Positions 8,279 to 17,342 of a DNA stretch of 64,000 bases are shown here, in pieces. The stretch's first letter is position 1, and every line of letters begins with the position of its first letter. A program made the translations under genes and the position numbers. The stretch is from CTSoil-075 sp042610375. GTDB lineage: Bacteria; Bacillota; Negativicutes; DSM-13327. The notes under the pieces were generated by a model. It was not told the origin of the DNA and made no database searches. It was given only the letters and a program-made list of their open reading frames with translations. The stretch covers positions 424,811 through 488,810 of the forward strand of contig NZ_JBGJZL010000002.1 of NCBI RefSeq assembly GCF_042610375.1, in the 5' to 3' direction.

Positions 8279-9121
8279 TTATTTTTTGTCATGTAGCTTT
8301 AAAGATGCATCTCGATATCCTTGATCAAATAAAGTTTCTAAGACTGCTGTGTTTTTCTCAAATCGATGCAGTTGTAAGCTACCATTAGGTCGGATAATGG
8401 TGGCTTTTCCTTGATGTTCAAGTTCTTCCACAAAATCAACGGTCTCGTTATAATATTGATTCCGCACTTCAAGACTCTTGACCAATTCTGGATATTTCCA
8501 AAATGCAGTTTGATATAAAAGATTCATTTTCTTTGACATAGGCTCCTTTCGATAGCCATGAGGCTGGGTTAACACCACTACCACATGTTCGCAACCGTCA
8601 GCCAGAGCTTTTCGAACTGGGATGGGATCTGCAATGCCCCCATCTAAATAAGGAATTCCGTTGATTTTGACCATAGGAGACAAAAAAGGCAAAGAGCAGG
8701 ATGCTTTCAAATGATCAAGTCCAACGGTGATTTCAGCTTTATCAAAATAATCCGTTTGTCCAGTGATACAATTGGTGGCACCGATTCGAAATACTCCAGG
8801 AGAAGCATAGAATGTATCGTAATCAAAAGGGTCGAGACGATTAGGAATATCATCAAAAATAAAATCAAGACCAAAATAGGAGCCCTTAAACAATAAACTC
8901 CATAGGCTCATGTATCGCCAGTTTGTTAGATAATCTAGATTAGTGCGCCTGCCACGCCCTTTTTGGCGTGCCACATAGTTACAAGAATTGCTAGCACCTG
9001 CGGAAACGCCGACAACATAATGATAATAAATGTTTTTTTCAAGAAGGTATTCATGCACACCACTGGTATAAATCCCTCGCATTCCGCCACCTTCAAGAAC
9101 AAGGCCCGTTTTCTGTAGCAA
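8279..9121 (-). CDS. Patatin-like phospholipase
   Basis: About 280 residues, cytoplasmic lipid acyl hydrolase of the patatin family (YchK/YjjU-like). Catalytic parts are intact: the oxyanion loop GGGMRG near the N terminus, the nucleophile elbow GVSAGA, and the dyad aspartate in DGGIADPIP. Family members usually cleave acyl chains from phospholipids; the substrate is not known here. A GTG at 9130 opens the frame, but the site AGGTGA lies between it and a TTG at 9121, so the TTG is preferred. It stands alone between terminators. Confidence 0.88.
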   Translation of the reverse strand: MLQKTGLVLEGGGMRGIYTSGVHEYLLEKNIYYHYVVGVSAGASNSCNYVARQKGRGRRTNLDYLTNWRYMSLWSLLFKGSYFGLDFIFDDIPNRLDPFDYDTFYASPGVFRIGATNCITGQTDYFDKAEITVGLDHLKASCSLPFLSPMVKINGIPYLDGGIADPIPVRKALADGCEHVVVVLTQPHGYRKEPMSKKMNLLYQTAFWKYPELVKSLEVRNQYYNETVDFVEELEHQGKATIIRPNGSLQLHRFEKNTAVLETLFDQGYRDASLKLHDKK

Positions 9122-9172
9122 TATAATCACCTTTTCTATTCAAATTTAAAATTGACTCATTATATGAAAACT

Positions 9173-9209
9173 CTTGCAAGAATCAAAAGAAGATTCTTGC
9201 AAGTTTTTT
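9173..9209. terminator. Terminator between the patatin and RND genes (bidirectional form)
   Basis: Perfect 12-bp stem CTTGCAAGAATC/GATTCTTGCAAG (9173-9184, 9192-9203) with TTTTTT on the plus strand and AGTTTTC on the minus strand. From its position it ends the RND operon read on the minus strand. Confidence 0.85.
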
Positions 9210-9220
9210 CTTATAAACTA

Positions 9221-12200
9221 TCAATCGACTTTATTTGGTTCGATCTCTGGTTTTACCTTAAACCATGCTGCATACATTGTTGGCAGAACAAGCAAAGTCA
9301 TAACGGTTGCCCCAAGCAATCCGCCACCAATCGCTACTGCCATCGGTCCCCAAAAAGTACTTGGAACCAATGGAAGCATTCCGAGTATTGCTGCCGCTGC
9401 CGTAAGCATAATGGGACGAAACCGTAATACTGCTGAATTGATGATAGCATCCCATGGCGATTCGCCAGCTTTGATATGTTGCTCAATCTGGTCGATTAAA
9501 ATAACTGAGTTACGGATAATCATCCCGCTAAGTGCTAAAATTCCGAGCTGAGCCACAAATCCCATAGGACGCATAGTGAGTAGCATTGACAAGCTAACTC
9601 CTATAATTCCTAATGGTGCAGTAAGGAGTGTTAGAATTGTTAAGGATATCTTTTGAAGTTGGAACATGAGAAGAAGGATAATTGTTACTAACATAATAGG
9701 GACTGTTTGCAGTAGAAATCCTATAGAAGTTTTACTTTTTTCTGATGAACCTCCAATGTCGATACTATAGCCAACAGGAAGTTCTTCGCGTATTGCTTTT
9801 AGGCTTTCGTAGACTTTTTGTGTGGCATCATTACCTGTCATTCCACGAACTACATCTGCTTGTACGGTAATCGTTGGCTTTAGACTGTATCTCCAAATTA
9901 AACCTTCTTCTCCATCATAACGAATTGTTGCAATTTGCTCTAGAGGTACGAATTTACCGTTACCTATATGTACCGGCAAATCTTTGATGCTGGTTAGATC
10001 TTTGCGACTTTGGGCATCGATACGAAATACAATACCGATCGTCTTATCTTGTTCATAAAACTCAGCAATCGAAGCTCCAGACAACTGAGTTTGTAAATCT
10101 TGGGCTAATCCCTGACTATTTAGTCCTAGCATTCTGGCCTTGTCTTGGTCAATTGCCAAATGCATGACTTTGTTTTTTTCATTCCAGTCAAAGTTGATAT
10201 GTTTAAGAGTTGGATTGTCTGCCATCACATCGCGAACCTGTTTTGCAATTTCACGTACCTTCTCATGCTCATAGCCACTAACGCGCAGCATGACGGGGTA
10301 AGCCGAAGGTGGGCCGCTTTGAATTAACTTGACATTCCCTCTTATATTTTCAAAACTATCCGCAAATAACTTATCAATTTTCTCATTTAATGCCTCACGA
10401 GCCTTTAAGTCTTTAGCAACAATGATAAACTGAGCATAGTTAGTGGCTGGTAGCTTCGGTTCGATCGTTAGGATAAAGCGTGGTACCCCTTTACCGACAT
10501 AATAACTGTAGCTTTCGATATCCGAATCCCCTGAGATGCTAGTGGCAAATTTTTTGGCTTCTTGTTCAGTTGCTGCTAGGGATGATCCTTCAGGTAAAGT
10601 CATTTCAACAATTAACTCAGGACGAGTTGATGGTGGAAAAAACTCCTGCTTTACAAACTTTAATAAAAATATAGAACCTATAAAACAAACTACCGTTAGG
10701 CTAAGTACCATTTTCTTGTGATTCAGACACCAAGTAAGCATTCGACGAAATAATTGGTAAAATTTACTATTGTATAAATTATGTCCTTGTTCCAAATTAT
10801 GCTTGGGTTTGAGTAATTTAAAACCTAGCAGCGGGGTTACTACAACCGATACTAGCCAAGAGATTAAAAGAGCAATCGTTATCACCTGAAACATGCTGCT
10901 GGTAAATTCAGCTGTTGAACCTTTCGCAAAGCCTATAGGTATGAAACCAGCACAAGTGATCAGCGTGCCTGTTAACATGGGAAAGGCTGTAACTGTATAA
11001 GCGTAGCAAGCTGCTTCGAATCGCCCCCACCCTTGCTCTAATTTTACACTCATCATCTCAACGGCAATGATAGCGTCATCTACTAACAATCCTAATGCAA
11101 TGATTAATGCTCCCAGAGATACTTTGTGTAAATCAATACTCCATATCTCCATACATACAAAGATACTGGCAATGACTAGTGGAATACAAAGAGCAACAAC
11201 AATACCTGAGCGAAAACCGAGGCTAAAAAAGCACACTGCGAGTACAATGATGATGGCTTCCCATAGTGACCTTACAAACTCGTTAATTGCTCCTTTAACC
11301 GCCTGGGGTTGATTCGATACTTGATTGAGTTCTAGACCCAAGGGTAAATCTTTTTTGATCATGGCGGTCGCCTTTTCCAAATCATTTCCTAGAGTAAGGA
11401 TATTTCCTCCCTTATCCATGGAAAGAGCGATACCTAAAGCTGGCTGCCCATTATAATACATTTTTGGCTCCATAGGATCTACGTAATCACGTTTAATTTT
11501 TGCAATATCACCCAGACGGAATGTTCGTTCATTGACTCGAATCGGCATGTTACGCAGACCATCTACTGTTTCAAACATTCCAGACACTCGTAAATATACA
11601 TTGTCTGCAGAGGTTTCAACCATGCCTGAGGGAGTCATAGCGCTTTGCGCTTTTACGGCAGCAATGATAATAGCAGGATCGATTCCAAGACTGGCTAATT
11701 TACTGCTTTCCATTTCCATAAAAATTTTTTCTGGTTGAACGCCGATCAGCTCAACCTTCTTTACATTGTTTACACCAAGCAAAGTTCTGCGAATTTTTTC
11801 GGCTGTTTCTCGCATATCCTCATAACTGTATTCATCTGATGTAAGAGCATAAATACTACCGAATACATCATCGAAGCGATCATTAAAAGCAGGACCGACG
11901 ACTCCTTGAGGTAAGGTGCCTTTGATATCATTGACCATATTACGTACTTCAAACCAGGTGGGTCTGACATCTTTTTCTTTGACTGTCTCTTTTAGATTTA
12001 CATAGATAATAGCTTGACCTGGGCTTGAGTAGCTTTTTAAATAATCTAGACCCGGTGTATCTTGTAACTTCTTTTCAATTTTGTCTGTTACTTGTTCTTC
12101 CACTTGGCGAGCACTAGCACCTGGCCAAGCAACTGATACAACCATTTGGCGAATGACAAAATCCGGATCTTCCATTCTTCCTAATTTTTGGTAAGAAAAT

Positions 12201-12286
12201 ATTCCTCCTACAAAAAGCATTATGATGAATAAATAAACTAATTGTTTATGTTTAAGTGCCCATTCTGTCAAATTTAGGTTGCTCAT
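9221..12286 (-). CDS. RND efflux pump, inner-membrane permease (copy 1)
   Basis: 1021 residues, full length for the AcrB/COG0841 family. Proton-driven trimeric pump that exports hydrophobic compounds through an outer-membrane channel. One helix near residue 11, two large periplasmic loops, and helices 2-6 and 8-12 follow the usual plan; the proton-relay aspartate pair in helix 4 is present in GLLVDDAIIAVEMM. The start codon overlaps the adaptor stop by 4 nt (ATGA), so the two are coupled. No outer-membrane TolC-type gene is in the window. A close paralogue lies at 55361-58441. Substrate unknown; the linked TetR repressor suggests induction by a drug-like ligand. Confidence 0.95.
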   Translation of the reverse strand: MSNLNLTEWALKHKQLVYLFIIMLFVGGIFSYQKLGRMEDPDFVIRQMVVSVAWPGASARQVEEQVTDKIEKKLQDTPGLDYLKSYSSPGQAIIYVNLKETVKEKDVRPTWFEVRNMVNDIKGTLPQGVVGPAFNDRFDDVFGSIYALTSDEYSYEDMRETAEKIRRTLLGVNNVKKVELIGVQPEKIFMEMESSKLASLGIDPAIIIAAVKAQSAMTPSGMVETSADNVYLRVSGMFETVDGLRNMPIRVNERTFRLGDIAKIKRDYVDPMEPKMYYNGQPALGIALSMDKGGNILTLGNDLEKATAMIKKDLPLGLELNQVSNQPQAVKGAINEFVRSLWEAIIIVLAVCFFSLGFRSGIVVALCIPLVIASIFVCMEIWSIDLHKVSLGALIIALGLLVDDAIIAVEMMSVKLEQGWGRFEAACYAYTVTAFPMLTGTLITCAGFIPIGFAKGSTAEFTSSMFQVITIALLISWLVSVVVTPLLGFKLLKPKHNLEQGHNLYNSKFYQLFRRMLTWCLNHKKMVLSLTVVCFIGSIFLLKFVKQEFFPPSTRPELIVEMTLPEGSSLAATEQEAKKFATSISGDSDIESYSYYVGKGVPRFILTIEPKLPATNYAQFIIVAKDLKAREALNEKIDKLFADSFENIRGNVKLIQSGPPSAYPVMLRVSGYEHEKVREIAKQVRDVMADNPTLKHINFDWNEKNKVMHLAIDQDKARMLGLNSQGLAQDLQTQLSGASIAEFYEQDKTIGIVFRIDAQSRKDLTSIKDLPVHIGNGKFVPLEQIATIRYDGEEGLIWRYSLKPTITVQADVVRGMTGNDATQKVYESLKAIREELPVGYSIDIGGSSEKSKTSIGFLLQTVPIMLVTIILLLMFQLQKISLTILTLLTAPLGIIGVSLSMLLTMRPMGFVAQLGILALSGMIIRNSVILIDQIEQHIKAGESPWDAIINSAVLRFRPIMLTAAAAILGMLPLVPSTFWGPMAVAIGGGLLGATVMTLLVLPTMYAAWFKVKPEIEPNKVD

Positions 12287-13350
12287 ATCCTCACCTTCTC
12301 GCCTTCGCGCAGTTTTTGAACTCCACCAGTAACAATTACATCTCCATCTTGAAGTCCTTCTAAAATTTGAATTTTTCCGTCACCAAAAACTCCAACTTTT
12401 ACAGGTTGCAAATTAACTATCCCATCTTTAATGATCCATATATTAGGAATATTGCCAGTTTGGTAAATTGCCGTTAATGGAACATAAACAGCTTGTTGGT
12501 TTATCGAATTTCCCACTGTCACGTTTGCAGTCATGCCTAACTGTACACTTGCAGGAGGATTTAGTAAGCTCACTCTGGTTTTATAGGTTCGGGATATTTT
12601 ATCAGCCATTGGTGAAATTTCTCTGATTTTCCCTTCAATTACAACATCTGGTAGCGCCCAAAAACTAATACGAACTTGCTTTACATTACGCATTTGGTCA
12701 ACACGGTTTTCTGGAATGTTGATTTCAATTTCCCGTTCACCATCTTTCACTATAGTGAGGATTGCTTGACCAGCGCTAACGACTTGACCAGCTTCGGCAG
12801 TAATGCTAGAGATGACTCCGGTACTATCTGCCACTAGAGTGCTGTAGCCTAGTTGATTCGTACCTTGCGTATATTGGGCTGATGATTGACGGACAGCAGC
12901 TAAAGCAACTTCATATGCATTTTGATATTGATCTAATTGAGCTCGGCTAATGGCTCCTTGCTCACATAGAGTACGATAGCGTTCTAGATTGGTCTCAGCT
13001 AGCTTTAATTGGGATTGGGCTGAAGCCACTTGTGCAGCACTCATGTTGACTGTTTGTGTAATATCCTTCCCATCGATTTCCATAAGGATATCTCCAGGTT
13101 GAACAGTACTGCCAAGCTCCACATTGCGTTTTATCACTTTGCCTCCAACCTGGAAAGCAAGCTGAGTCTCATAGCGCCCTCGCACTTCACCAGAATAGTT
13201 TGCTCCTTGCCCAGAAGTCTCCATTTTGACTATTTGTGAGCGAACGAGGGGTATTTCCGCTTTGATAGTTTCTACTTTTGAACATCCAGTAAGACTAAAG
13301 GATAAAAGTAGAATAAAAATTACGGTACAACTAGCAATCGACTTTTTCAC
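12283..13350 (-). CDS. RND periplasmic adaptor (membrane fusion) lipoprotein, copy 1
   Basis: About 355 residues. The N terminus has a lipoprotein signal with lipobox FSLTGC, so the protein should be anchored to the inner membrane facing the periplasm. The body has the HlyD/AcrA layout: lipoyl half-motif (FQVGGKVIKRNVELGSTVQPGD), a coiled-coil hairpin near 85-150, and beta-barrel and membrane-proximal parts with LGMTANVTVGN. The GTG at 13350 is chosen because GGGAGG lies 7 nt upstream; the extension to 13392 would run into the operator palindrome. It couples the RND permease (4-nt overlap) to an outer-membrane channel encoded elsewhere. Confidence 0.92.
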   Translation of the reverse strand: MKKSIASCTVIFILLLSFSLTGCSKVETIKAEIPLVRSQIVKMETSGQGANYSGEVRGRYETQLAFQVGGKVIKRNVELGSTVQPGDILMEIDGKDITQTVNMSAAQVASAQSQLKLAETNLERYRTLCEQGAISRAQLDQYQNAYEVALAAVRQSSAQYTQGTNQLGYSTLVADSTGVISSITAEAGQVVSAGQAILTIVKDGEREIEINIPENRVDQMRNVKQVRISFWALPDVVIEGKIREISPMADKISRTYKTRVSLLNPPASVQLGMTANVTVGNSINQQAVYVPLTAIYQTGNIPNIWIIKDGIVNLQPVKVGVFGDGKIQILEGLQDGDVIVTGGVQKLREGEKVRI

Positions 13351-13396
13351 AAAAAAACCTCCCGAAAATTTAAGTACACTTTGACTAATCATGTTG

Positions 13397-13435
13397 CAAC
13401 CAATAAACTATAACGGTGTTTTAGTTTATTGGTTG
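13397..13435. promoter_or_regulatory. Operator palindrome in the adaptor/RND promoter (TetR copy 1 target)
   Basis: Perfect 14-bp arms CAACCAATAAACTA (13397-13410) and TAGTTTATTGGTTG (13422-13435) with an 11-nt spacer, just upstream of the adaptor start. The half-site AACCAATAAACTA recurs next to the promoter of the TetR gene at 14214-14240, which ties both to the same repressor. Confidence 0.75.
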
Positions 13436-13592
13436 TAAAAAAACCAACACCCATTATTTAAAATATAAAGAAGACTTGATTCAGGTGAATTTTTAGCTCC
13501 ATCTGAATCTTAGTCGCCCTTATCCAGGGACTTAGTCGCTTTAAAGCGACTTGGTCATCGGACAAATCGTGGTGAATTGGCTGGATTTTTCT

Positions 13593-14159
13593 CTATTTCT
13601 TTATAAGGGCATTGACGAGAAAATCAATGAGAACATCTGTATAATCCTGATCTTTGCGAAGTGGCTCTGTACGTGCATAGCTAAAGGCTTGAAACAACTT
13701 AAAACCAGCATAAGCTACAATCCTTTCATCGACATCACGAAACTGTCCTTGCTTTTTGCCTTCGCGAATAAGTTGAGCAATGATTGAAATGATTTCTTCA
13801 TCAATCACTTCATGATATTTTCGCTTTACAAAAGCTAAATATAATTCATCATCCTTTAAGATTCTTGTGACAAAGTGATCCTGATTAAAATGAGATATAG
13901 CATTCCGTGTTAGTAAAATTAACTTCTCAAGAGGATCTGATACATCTTCTAGTTGGGAAAATAGTATTTCTATAGTTTTATGACATTCACGTAATAAAAG
14001 ACATTTAAACATCCCCTCTTTGTCTGTAAAATGTTCATAGATTGTCTTTTTAGAAATTCTACAGTCTTTACTAATTTCGTCCATTGTTGTCTTTTTAAAA
14101 CCAAAACGTTCCATTCGTTCTTTGGCTTTATCAAGGATAAGATTCTTTATATCATTCAC
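13593..14159 (-). CDS. TetR-family repressor of RND copy 1
   Basis: 188 residues from the chosen start. N-terminal helix-turn-helix FKKTTMDEISKDCRISKKTIYEHFTDKEGMF is typical of TetR/AcrR; the C-terminal domain is all-helical and would bind the inducer. The GTG at 14159 is preferred (AGGAAGAGG about 9 nt upstream); the extension to 14204 is unlike family N termini. The gene lies upstream of and in line with adaptor and permease. Its own promoter carries a palindrome sharing a half-site with the pump promoter, so autorepression plus pump repression is expected. Confidence 0.9.
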   Translation of the reverse strand: MNDIKNLILDKAKERMERFGFKKTTMDEISKDCRISKKTIYEHFTDKEGMFKCLLLRECHKTIEILFSQLEDVSDPLEKLILLTRNAISHFNQDHFVTRILKDDELYLAFVKRKYHEVIDEEIISIIAQLIREGKKQGQFRDVDERIVAYAGFKLFQAFSYARTEPLRKDQDYTDVLIDFLVNALIKK

Positions 14160-14213
14160 TGTATTTCGCCTCTTCCTTAAAGTCCAATCATTAAGCAACA
14201 TCATTTTCTGCTT

Positions 14214-14249
14214 ATAAACTATTATAGTTTATTGGTTTCCTGAAATCAA
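14214..14249 (-). promoter_or_regulatory. Promoter with overlapping operator for TetR copy 1
   Basis: Minus strand TTGATT (14244-14249), exact 17-nt spacer, TATAAT (14221-14226). The perfect palindrome ATAAACTA-TTA-TAGTTTAT (14214-14232) covers the -10 box, and the adjoining bases complete the half-site AACCAATAAACTA also found at 13397-13435. This geometry would block polymerase binding. Confidence 0.75.
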
Positions 14250-14425
14250 TAAGTAATCTGGTGATTCACTATAAAATGATTCGGCAGAAAATATTCTAAT
14301 TTATACCTGTTGTTAAAATAATCAGAAAATAACTGCAATTATTATATATTTATGTTGAAATTATCCTCCTTTTTTGAGTGATTGTAGAGTAAAATATAAA
14401 CATAAACTTTAAATGAGGTGTTTTT

Positions 14426-14647
14426 ATGAGCGATGATCTGAATCCGGAACTATTAGATAAATTAACCAAAGTATGTCTATGCAAGGCCATTAACAAAGCT
14501 TCTATAAAGAAAACAATTGCCAGTGGTGCTGATACTTTAGAAAAAGTACAGAAAGCTTCTGGAGCTGGTTCAGGTCCTTGTGGCGGCAAGCGATGCACTC
14601 CTAAAATACTATCCTTATTGGAAGAAAGCAAATTTAGCAGCAATTAA
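14426..14647 (+). CDS. Small Bfd-like [2Fe-2S]-binding protein
   Basis: 73 residues, all within one small iron-sulfur domain of the bacterioferritin-associated ferredoxin (Bfd)/NifU-middle type. Cysteines are in VCLC near residue 17 and CGGKRC near residue 52, that is C-x-C about 30 residues before C-x4-C. The C-x4-C spacing is like the stand-alone or small-subunit versions found with amine dehydrogenases rather than E. coli Bfd (C-x2-C). A site GAGGTG lies 5-6 nt before the ATG. It is a single-gene unit with its own terminator; the redox partner is not visible nearby. Confidence 0.85.
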   Translation: MSDDLNPELLDKLTKVCLCKAINKASIKKTIASGADTLEKVQKASGAGSGPCGGKRCTPKILSLLEESKFSSN

Positions 14648-14730
14648 ATGGAAAATGCCCTAGAACCTTTCGAATATTTTCCAGTTAATAAATCTGCAAC
14701 AAGAGAATTATAGGGTGTAACGCTTAATTA

Positions 14731-14783
14731 AAAAAATGACCTAAATAAAGCATATCATTGATGCGTCATTTAGGTCATTTTTT
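14731..14783. terminator. Terminator after the Bfd-like gene, shared with the 54-residue gene
   Basis: Outer stem TGACCTAAAT/ATTTAGGTCA (14737-14746, 14768-14777) with A and T runs on both sides, plus an inner GCAT/ATGC stem. It can end both the plus-strand Bfd-like gene and the minus-strand small gene that stops at 14795. Confidence 0.82.
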
Positions 14784-14794
14784 CATCTGATCGT

Positions 14795-14959
14795 TTACGA
14801 TAGTACTGCTTTATCCCAAAACCATTGTTCTTTTGTTAGATCTGTAAGTGCATTGCTTTTTATCATTTCATTTTTTTCATTATTGATTGGTTGCCCCCCA
14901 GTTTGTCGATTTTGCGGTACAGTAATTTCTCTTTTCAAATTGGGAACTGATGCCTTCAT
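14795..14959 (-). CDS. Small protein of 54 residues, function unknown
   Basis: Below usual size cutoffs. The reading frame runs from ATG at 14959 to TAA at 14795 with an excellent site AAAGGAG about 8 nt upstream. The product is hydrophilic, starts MKASVPNLKREITVPQNRQ, is rich in Asn, Gln and Lys, and ends EQWFWDKAVLS. No cysteine, signal peptide or membrane segment. It converges on the Bfd-like gene and uses the same terminator hairpin. I do not recognise the family. Support is the ribosome site, the terminator position and protein-like composition. Confidence 0.6.
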   Translation of the reverse strand: MKASVPNLKREITVPQNRQTGGQPINNEKNEMIKSNALTDLTKEQWFWDKAVLS

Positions 14960-15112
14960 ATATAATCAAACTCCTTTCACCTCATTATTATCCTTGATCA
15001 AGCACTCTAACGTTCCAGCTGATATAAGTCTTTTCTTATTATTATTGTAATAAATGCATACCGATTAGTGAAATGCGGATATTGTATCTGGTGTATTTAG
15101 ATATTAAATAAA

Positions 15113-15152
15113 AGGCTGTGGTACTAAAAAATTAGTGCCACAGCCTCTTTTT
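15113..15152. terminator. Strong hairpin with T tail
   Basis: Stem AGGCTGTGG-(T)ACTA paired with TAGT(G)-CCACAGCCT, 14 bp with one wobble, loop AAAAAT, then CTTTTT on the plus strand and TTTTATTT on the minus strand. It stands between the 54-residue gene promoter and the gene remnant at 15177-15398, and could serve either direction. Confidence 0.65.
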
Positions 15153-15176
15153 CAATGTACATTATATGCAATTTAA

Positions 15177-15398
15177 GATGTTGTAAAAGAAAAAACAGAG
15201 CTATTGTCAACGATTGTCGCGGAACAACATTATTATGGTGAAACTACTTTACCGATTACTATGTTGCCTTTAATCCAACAAGGAGATCAAGTGGAGCTGG
15301 CAATTAGCAATATTGGTACATAGCAGCTTGATATTCGGGTGAAAATGCGACAATCTTTAATTTCTGGAATCTTTGCACCAGAACTTTCTACTCTGTAG
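15177..15398 (+). pseudogene. Remnant of a protein-coding gene, family not recognised
   Basis: One plus-strand frame reads as convincing protein, with segments such as EKTELLSTIVAEQHYYGETT and LPLIQQGDQVELAISNIGT, then a TAG at 15321, then QLDIRVKMRQSLISGIFAPE to a TAG at 15396. There is no start codon or ribosome site at the left end. The tail overlaps the last bases of the convergent carboxypeptidase gene. Most likely the decayed 3' part of a gene whose 5' part was lost. Confidence 0.4.
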
Positions 15399-16158
15399 TA
15401 CTTTGATCTATATATTCTTCCAGGCAAATATTACGCTCATATATCGTCTTAGCATGTTCTAGTCCAACATAGCGAAAATGCCATGGTTCATAACTAATAT
15501 TAGTTTTTCCTTCTTTATCTTCGGCATATCTAAGAATAAAACCGTATTTCCAAGCATTCTTTTTAAGCCAATGACCTTGTATTGTATCAGCAAAATCATA
15601 GTTTAGCACATACTCATAATCTAAAAAAGCTTTTAAAGTCAGGTCTGCAGCCAAACCAGTTTGATGTTCACTAGCACCTGGCGGAGCAACCAATTTTGCG
15701 GCCTCTACTTCGGCTAACTCTCCATACTTAGGGCGCAGGCTAGCAATTTTATTGTAATATACTGCCGATTGTGTAGCATATGAACGATAACCACTGTAAG
15801 CTACGAGATCATTGATTCCCTCGCTTTCGGCAGCATAGAGCATTTTGACTAAAGCAGAGGCTGCCATTTCACGTAAATATACCCCTTTTACAGGAACTAA
15901 ATCGATTGGTTCATATTCTTTGTCTAAACGAATCGATTTATTGACCAATTTTAATTCAGGTAAATCTTTTAAAATAACACTTTGCTTATGATGCTCAACT
16001 TCTGGTATTTGCGGAGATGACATTTGGGCAGTTGGCATACTCTTGCCAAAAAACATTTTTTCAATATCTAGATCTCCATAGAAATAGTTGAATCCCAGAG
16101 ATGCTAGGCATAATACAGTTATAATACAAATCATACTATTCGACTTAACTATAATCAT
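15388..16158 (-). CDS. VanY-like D-alanyl-D-alanine carboxypeptidase (peptidase M15B)
   Basis: 256 residues. An N-terminal membrane anchor or signal (about 9-25), a short linker, then the M15B zinc peptidase domain. Ligands and catalytic residues are visible: SEHQTGLAADL (His165, Asp172) and EPWHFRYVG (Glu224, His227), preceded by the family motif SGYRSYATQ. The enzyme removes the terminal D-Ala from peptidoglycan stem peptides outside the inner membrane. The ATG at 16158 is chosen because GAGG lies about 9 nt upstream; the frame to 16197 would overlap the LysR gene. It directly follows that gene by 10 nt, so they may be cotranscribed. No other van-type genes are seen, so a cell-wall maintenance role is more likely than glycopeptide resistance. 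Confidence 0.88.
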   Translation of the reverse strand: MIIVKSNSMICIITVLCLASLGFNYFYGDLDIEKMFFGKSMPTAQMSSPQIPEVEHHKQSVILKDLPELKLVNKSIRLDKEYEPIDLVPVKGVYLREMAASALVKMLYAAESEGINDLVAYSGYRSYATQSAVYYNKIASLRPKYGELAEVEAAKLVAPPGASEHQTGLAADLTLKAFLDYEYVLNYDFADTIQGHWLKKNAWKYGFILRYAEDKEGKTNISYEPWHFRYVGLEHAKTIYERNICLEEYIDQSTTE

Positions 16159-16168
16159 TATTAAAACC

Positions 16169-17056
16169 TCATTCTTTATCATAATGTTCTTTGGCAAAGG
16201 TTATAAATTCGCGAGCTGCGTAGGAAAGATATCTGCCCTTTTTCCAAACTAAGGCCAATCGTAAGCATGGCTGAGGATCTGTAAAAGGACGAGAAACAAT
16301 GACCTTAGGGTCTAAGTTTTTACAAATCTTGCTGGGCAATAATGCGATACCTAAATTGTCTATTACCATTTGTGTCATCCACTCACGTTGTGAAGTTTCT
16401 AAAATAATTTTAGGTTGAAAACCAGCTTTTGTACATTCATTGACGATCATATCATGTAAATTATAATCGCTATTGTATAAAATAAATTCTTCATCACTAA
16501 GCTTATTATAATCAATCACTTCATATTGGGTGAGCCTATTTGTTGGATGCATAACGACTTCAAGGGGATCTTGTTCAAACCAAATCTTTTCATAGTTTTC
16601 GTTATTCTCTGAGGGAGTGAATATGCCAATGTCTAAAAGACCATCTTGAATCGATGTTTCCACTTTTTTAGGGCCAAACTCATATAAATGAATATGGATA
16701 TTAGGATATTCTTTCTTAAAAGAACTGAGTAAATAAGAAAAAGTTGTAATAGCAGTAATTGAGGGTAAACCAATATAAATTTTCCCCGACTGCATTTTTT
16801 TCAGATCTCCTAGCTGAGAGGTTATATTTTGAAAAGATGATACGATTTGTTGAGCCTGTTTTAAAATGATTTCTCCTGCATCTGTTAATTCTACAGACTT
16901 AGTATCACGATAAAATAAAATGATACCAAATTGAGCTTCTAACTCCTTAATTGCCCTACTAATGGATGGTTGAGATATATACATCATTTCAGCAGCCTTG
17001 CTAAAGTTTTTATGGCGGGCAACCTCAATTAAACATTCTAAATTTCTTATATCCAA
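16169..17056 (-). CDS. LysR-family transcriptional regulator
   Basis: About 295 residues. N-terminal winged helix-turn-helix (LDIRNLECLIEVARHKNF, then MYISQPSISRAIKELEAQFG) and the two-lobed periplasmic-binding-like effector domain. It is nearest in character to the CysL/YwfK group by general layout only. The TTG at 17056 is chosen: GGGGGAG lies just upstream and the product then starts like other family members; a GTG at 17113 also opens the frame. It is followed after 10 nt by the VanY-like gene. Effector unknown. Confidence 0.9.
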   Translation of the reverse strand: MDIRNLECLIEVARHKNFSKAAEMMYISQPSISRAIKELEAQFGIILFYRDTKSVELTDAGEIILKQAQQIVSSFQNITSQLGDLKKMQSGKIYIGLPSITAITTFSYLLSSFKKEYPNIHIHLYEFGPKKVETSIQDGLLDIGIFTPSENNENYEKIWFEQDPLEVVMHPTNRLTQYEVIDYNKLSDEEFILYNSDYNLHDMIVNECTKAGFQPKIILETSQREWMTQMVIDNLGIALLPSKICKNLDPKVIVSRPFTDPQPCLRLALVWKKGRYLSYAAREFITFAKEHYDKE

Positions 17057-17249
17057 AGTTTCTCCCCCCTCGTATTTCATAAACAAATTTTTAAGAATAT
17101 CAATATCATTCACGCAAAAAACATGATATTCTACGAAAGCGCCTTTGGGGCAGACCTCTGTAAATATTCTCTCATCATAATCATTCCATATTTTTTATCC
17201 AAATTCCTTCAACAACACATTTATTACCAGAAGAAAACCCCACTGTTAT

Positions 17250-17279
17250 AAAAAAAACGCTTAAACTTAAGTCTAAGCG
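17250..17279 (-). terminator. Terminator after the ABC permease gene
   Basis: Minus-strand stem CGCTTA/TAAGCG, with more pairing inside the loop, followed by eight T. It sits 63 nt past the permease stop codon and ends the phosphatase/DUF3299/ABC run. Confidence 0.75.
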
Positions 17280-17342
17280 AATCGATAAAATTAAATTAAG
17301 CTATTCGTTAGCTAGTCTTATGAGCCACTCGTTAAAATGATA

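Noticed and set aside
15388..16158. Glycopeptide resistance (van) cluster
   Set aside because: Only a VanY-like peptidase is present; no VanHAX or VanRS genes adjoin it.
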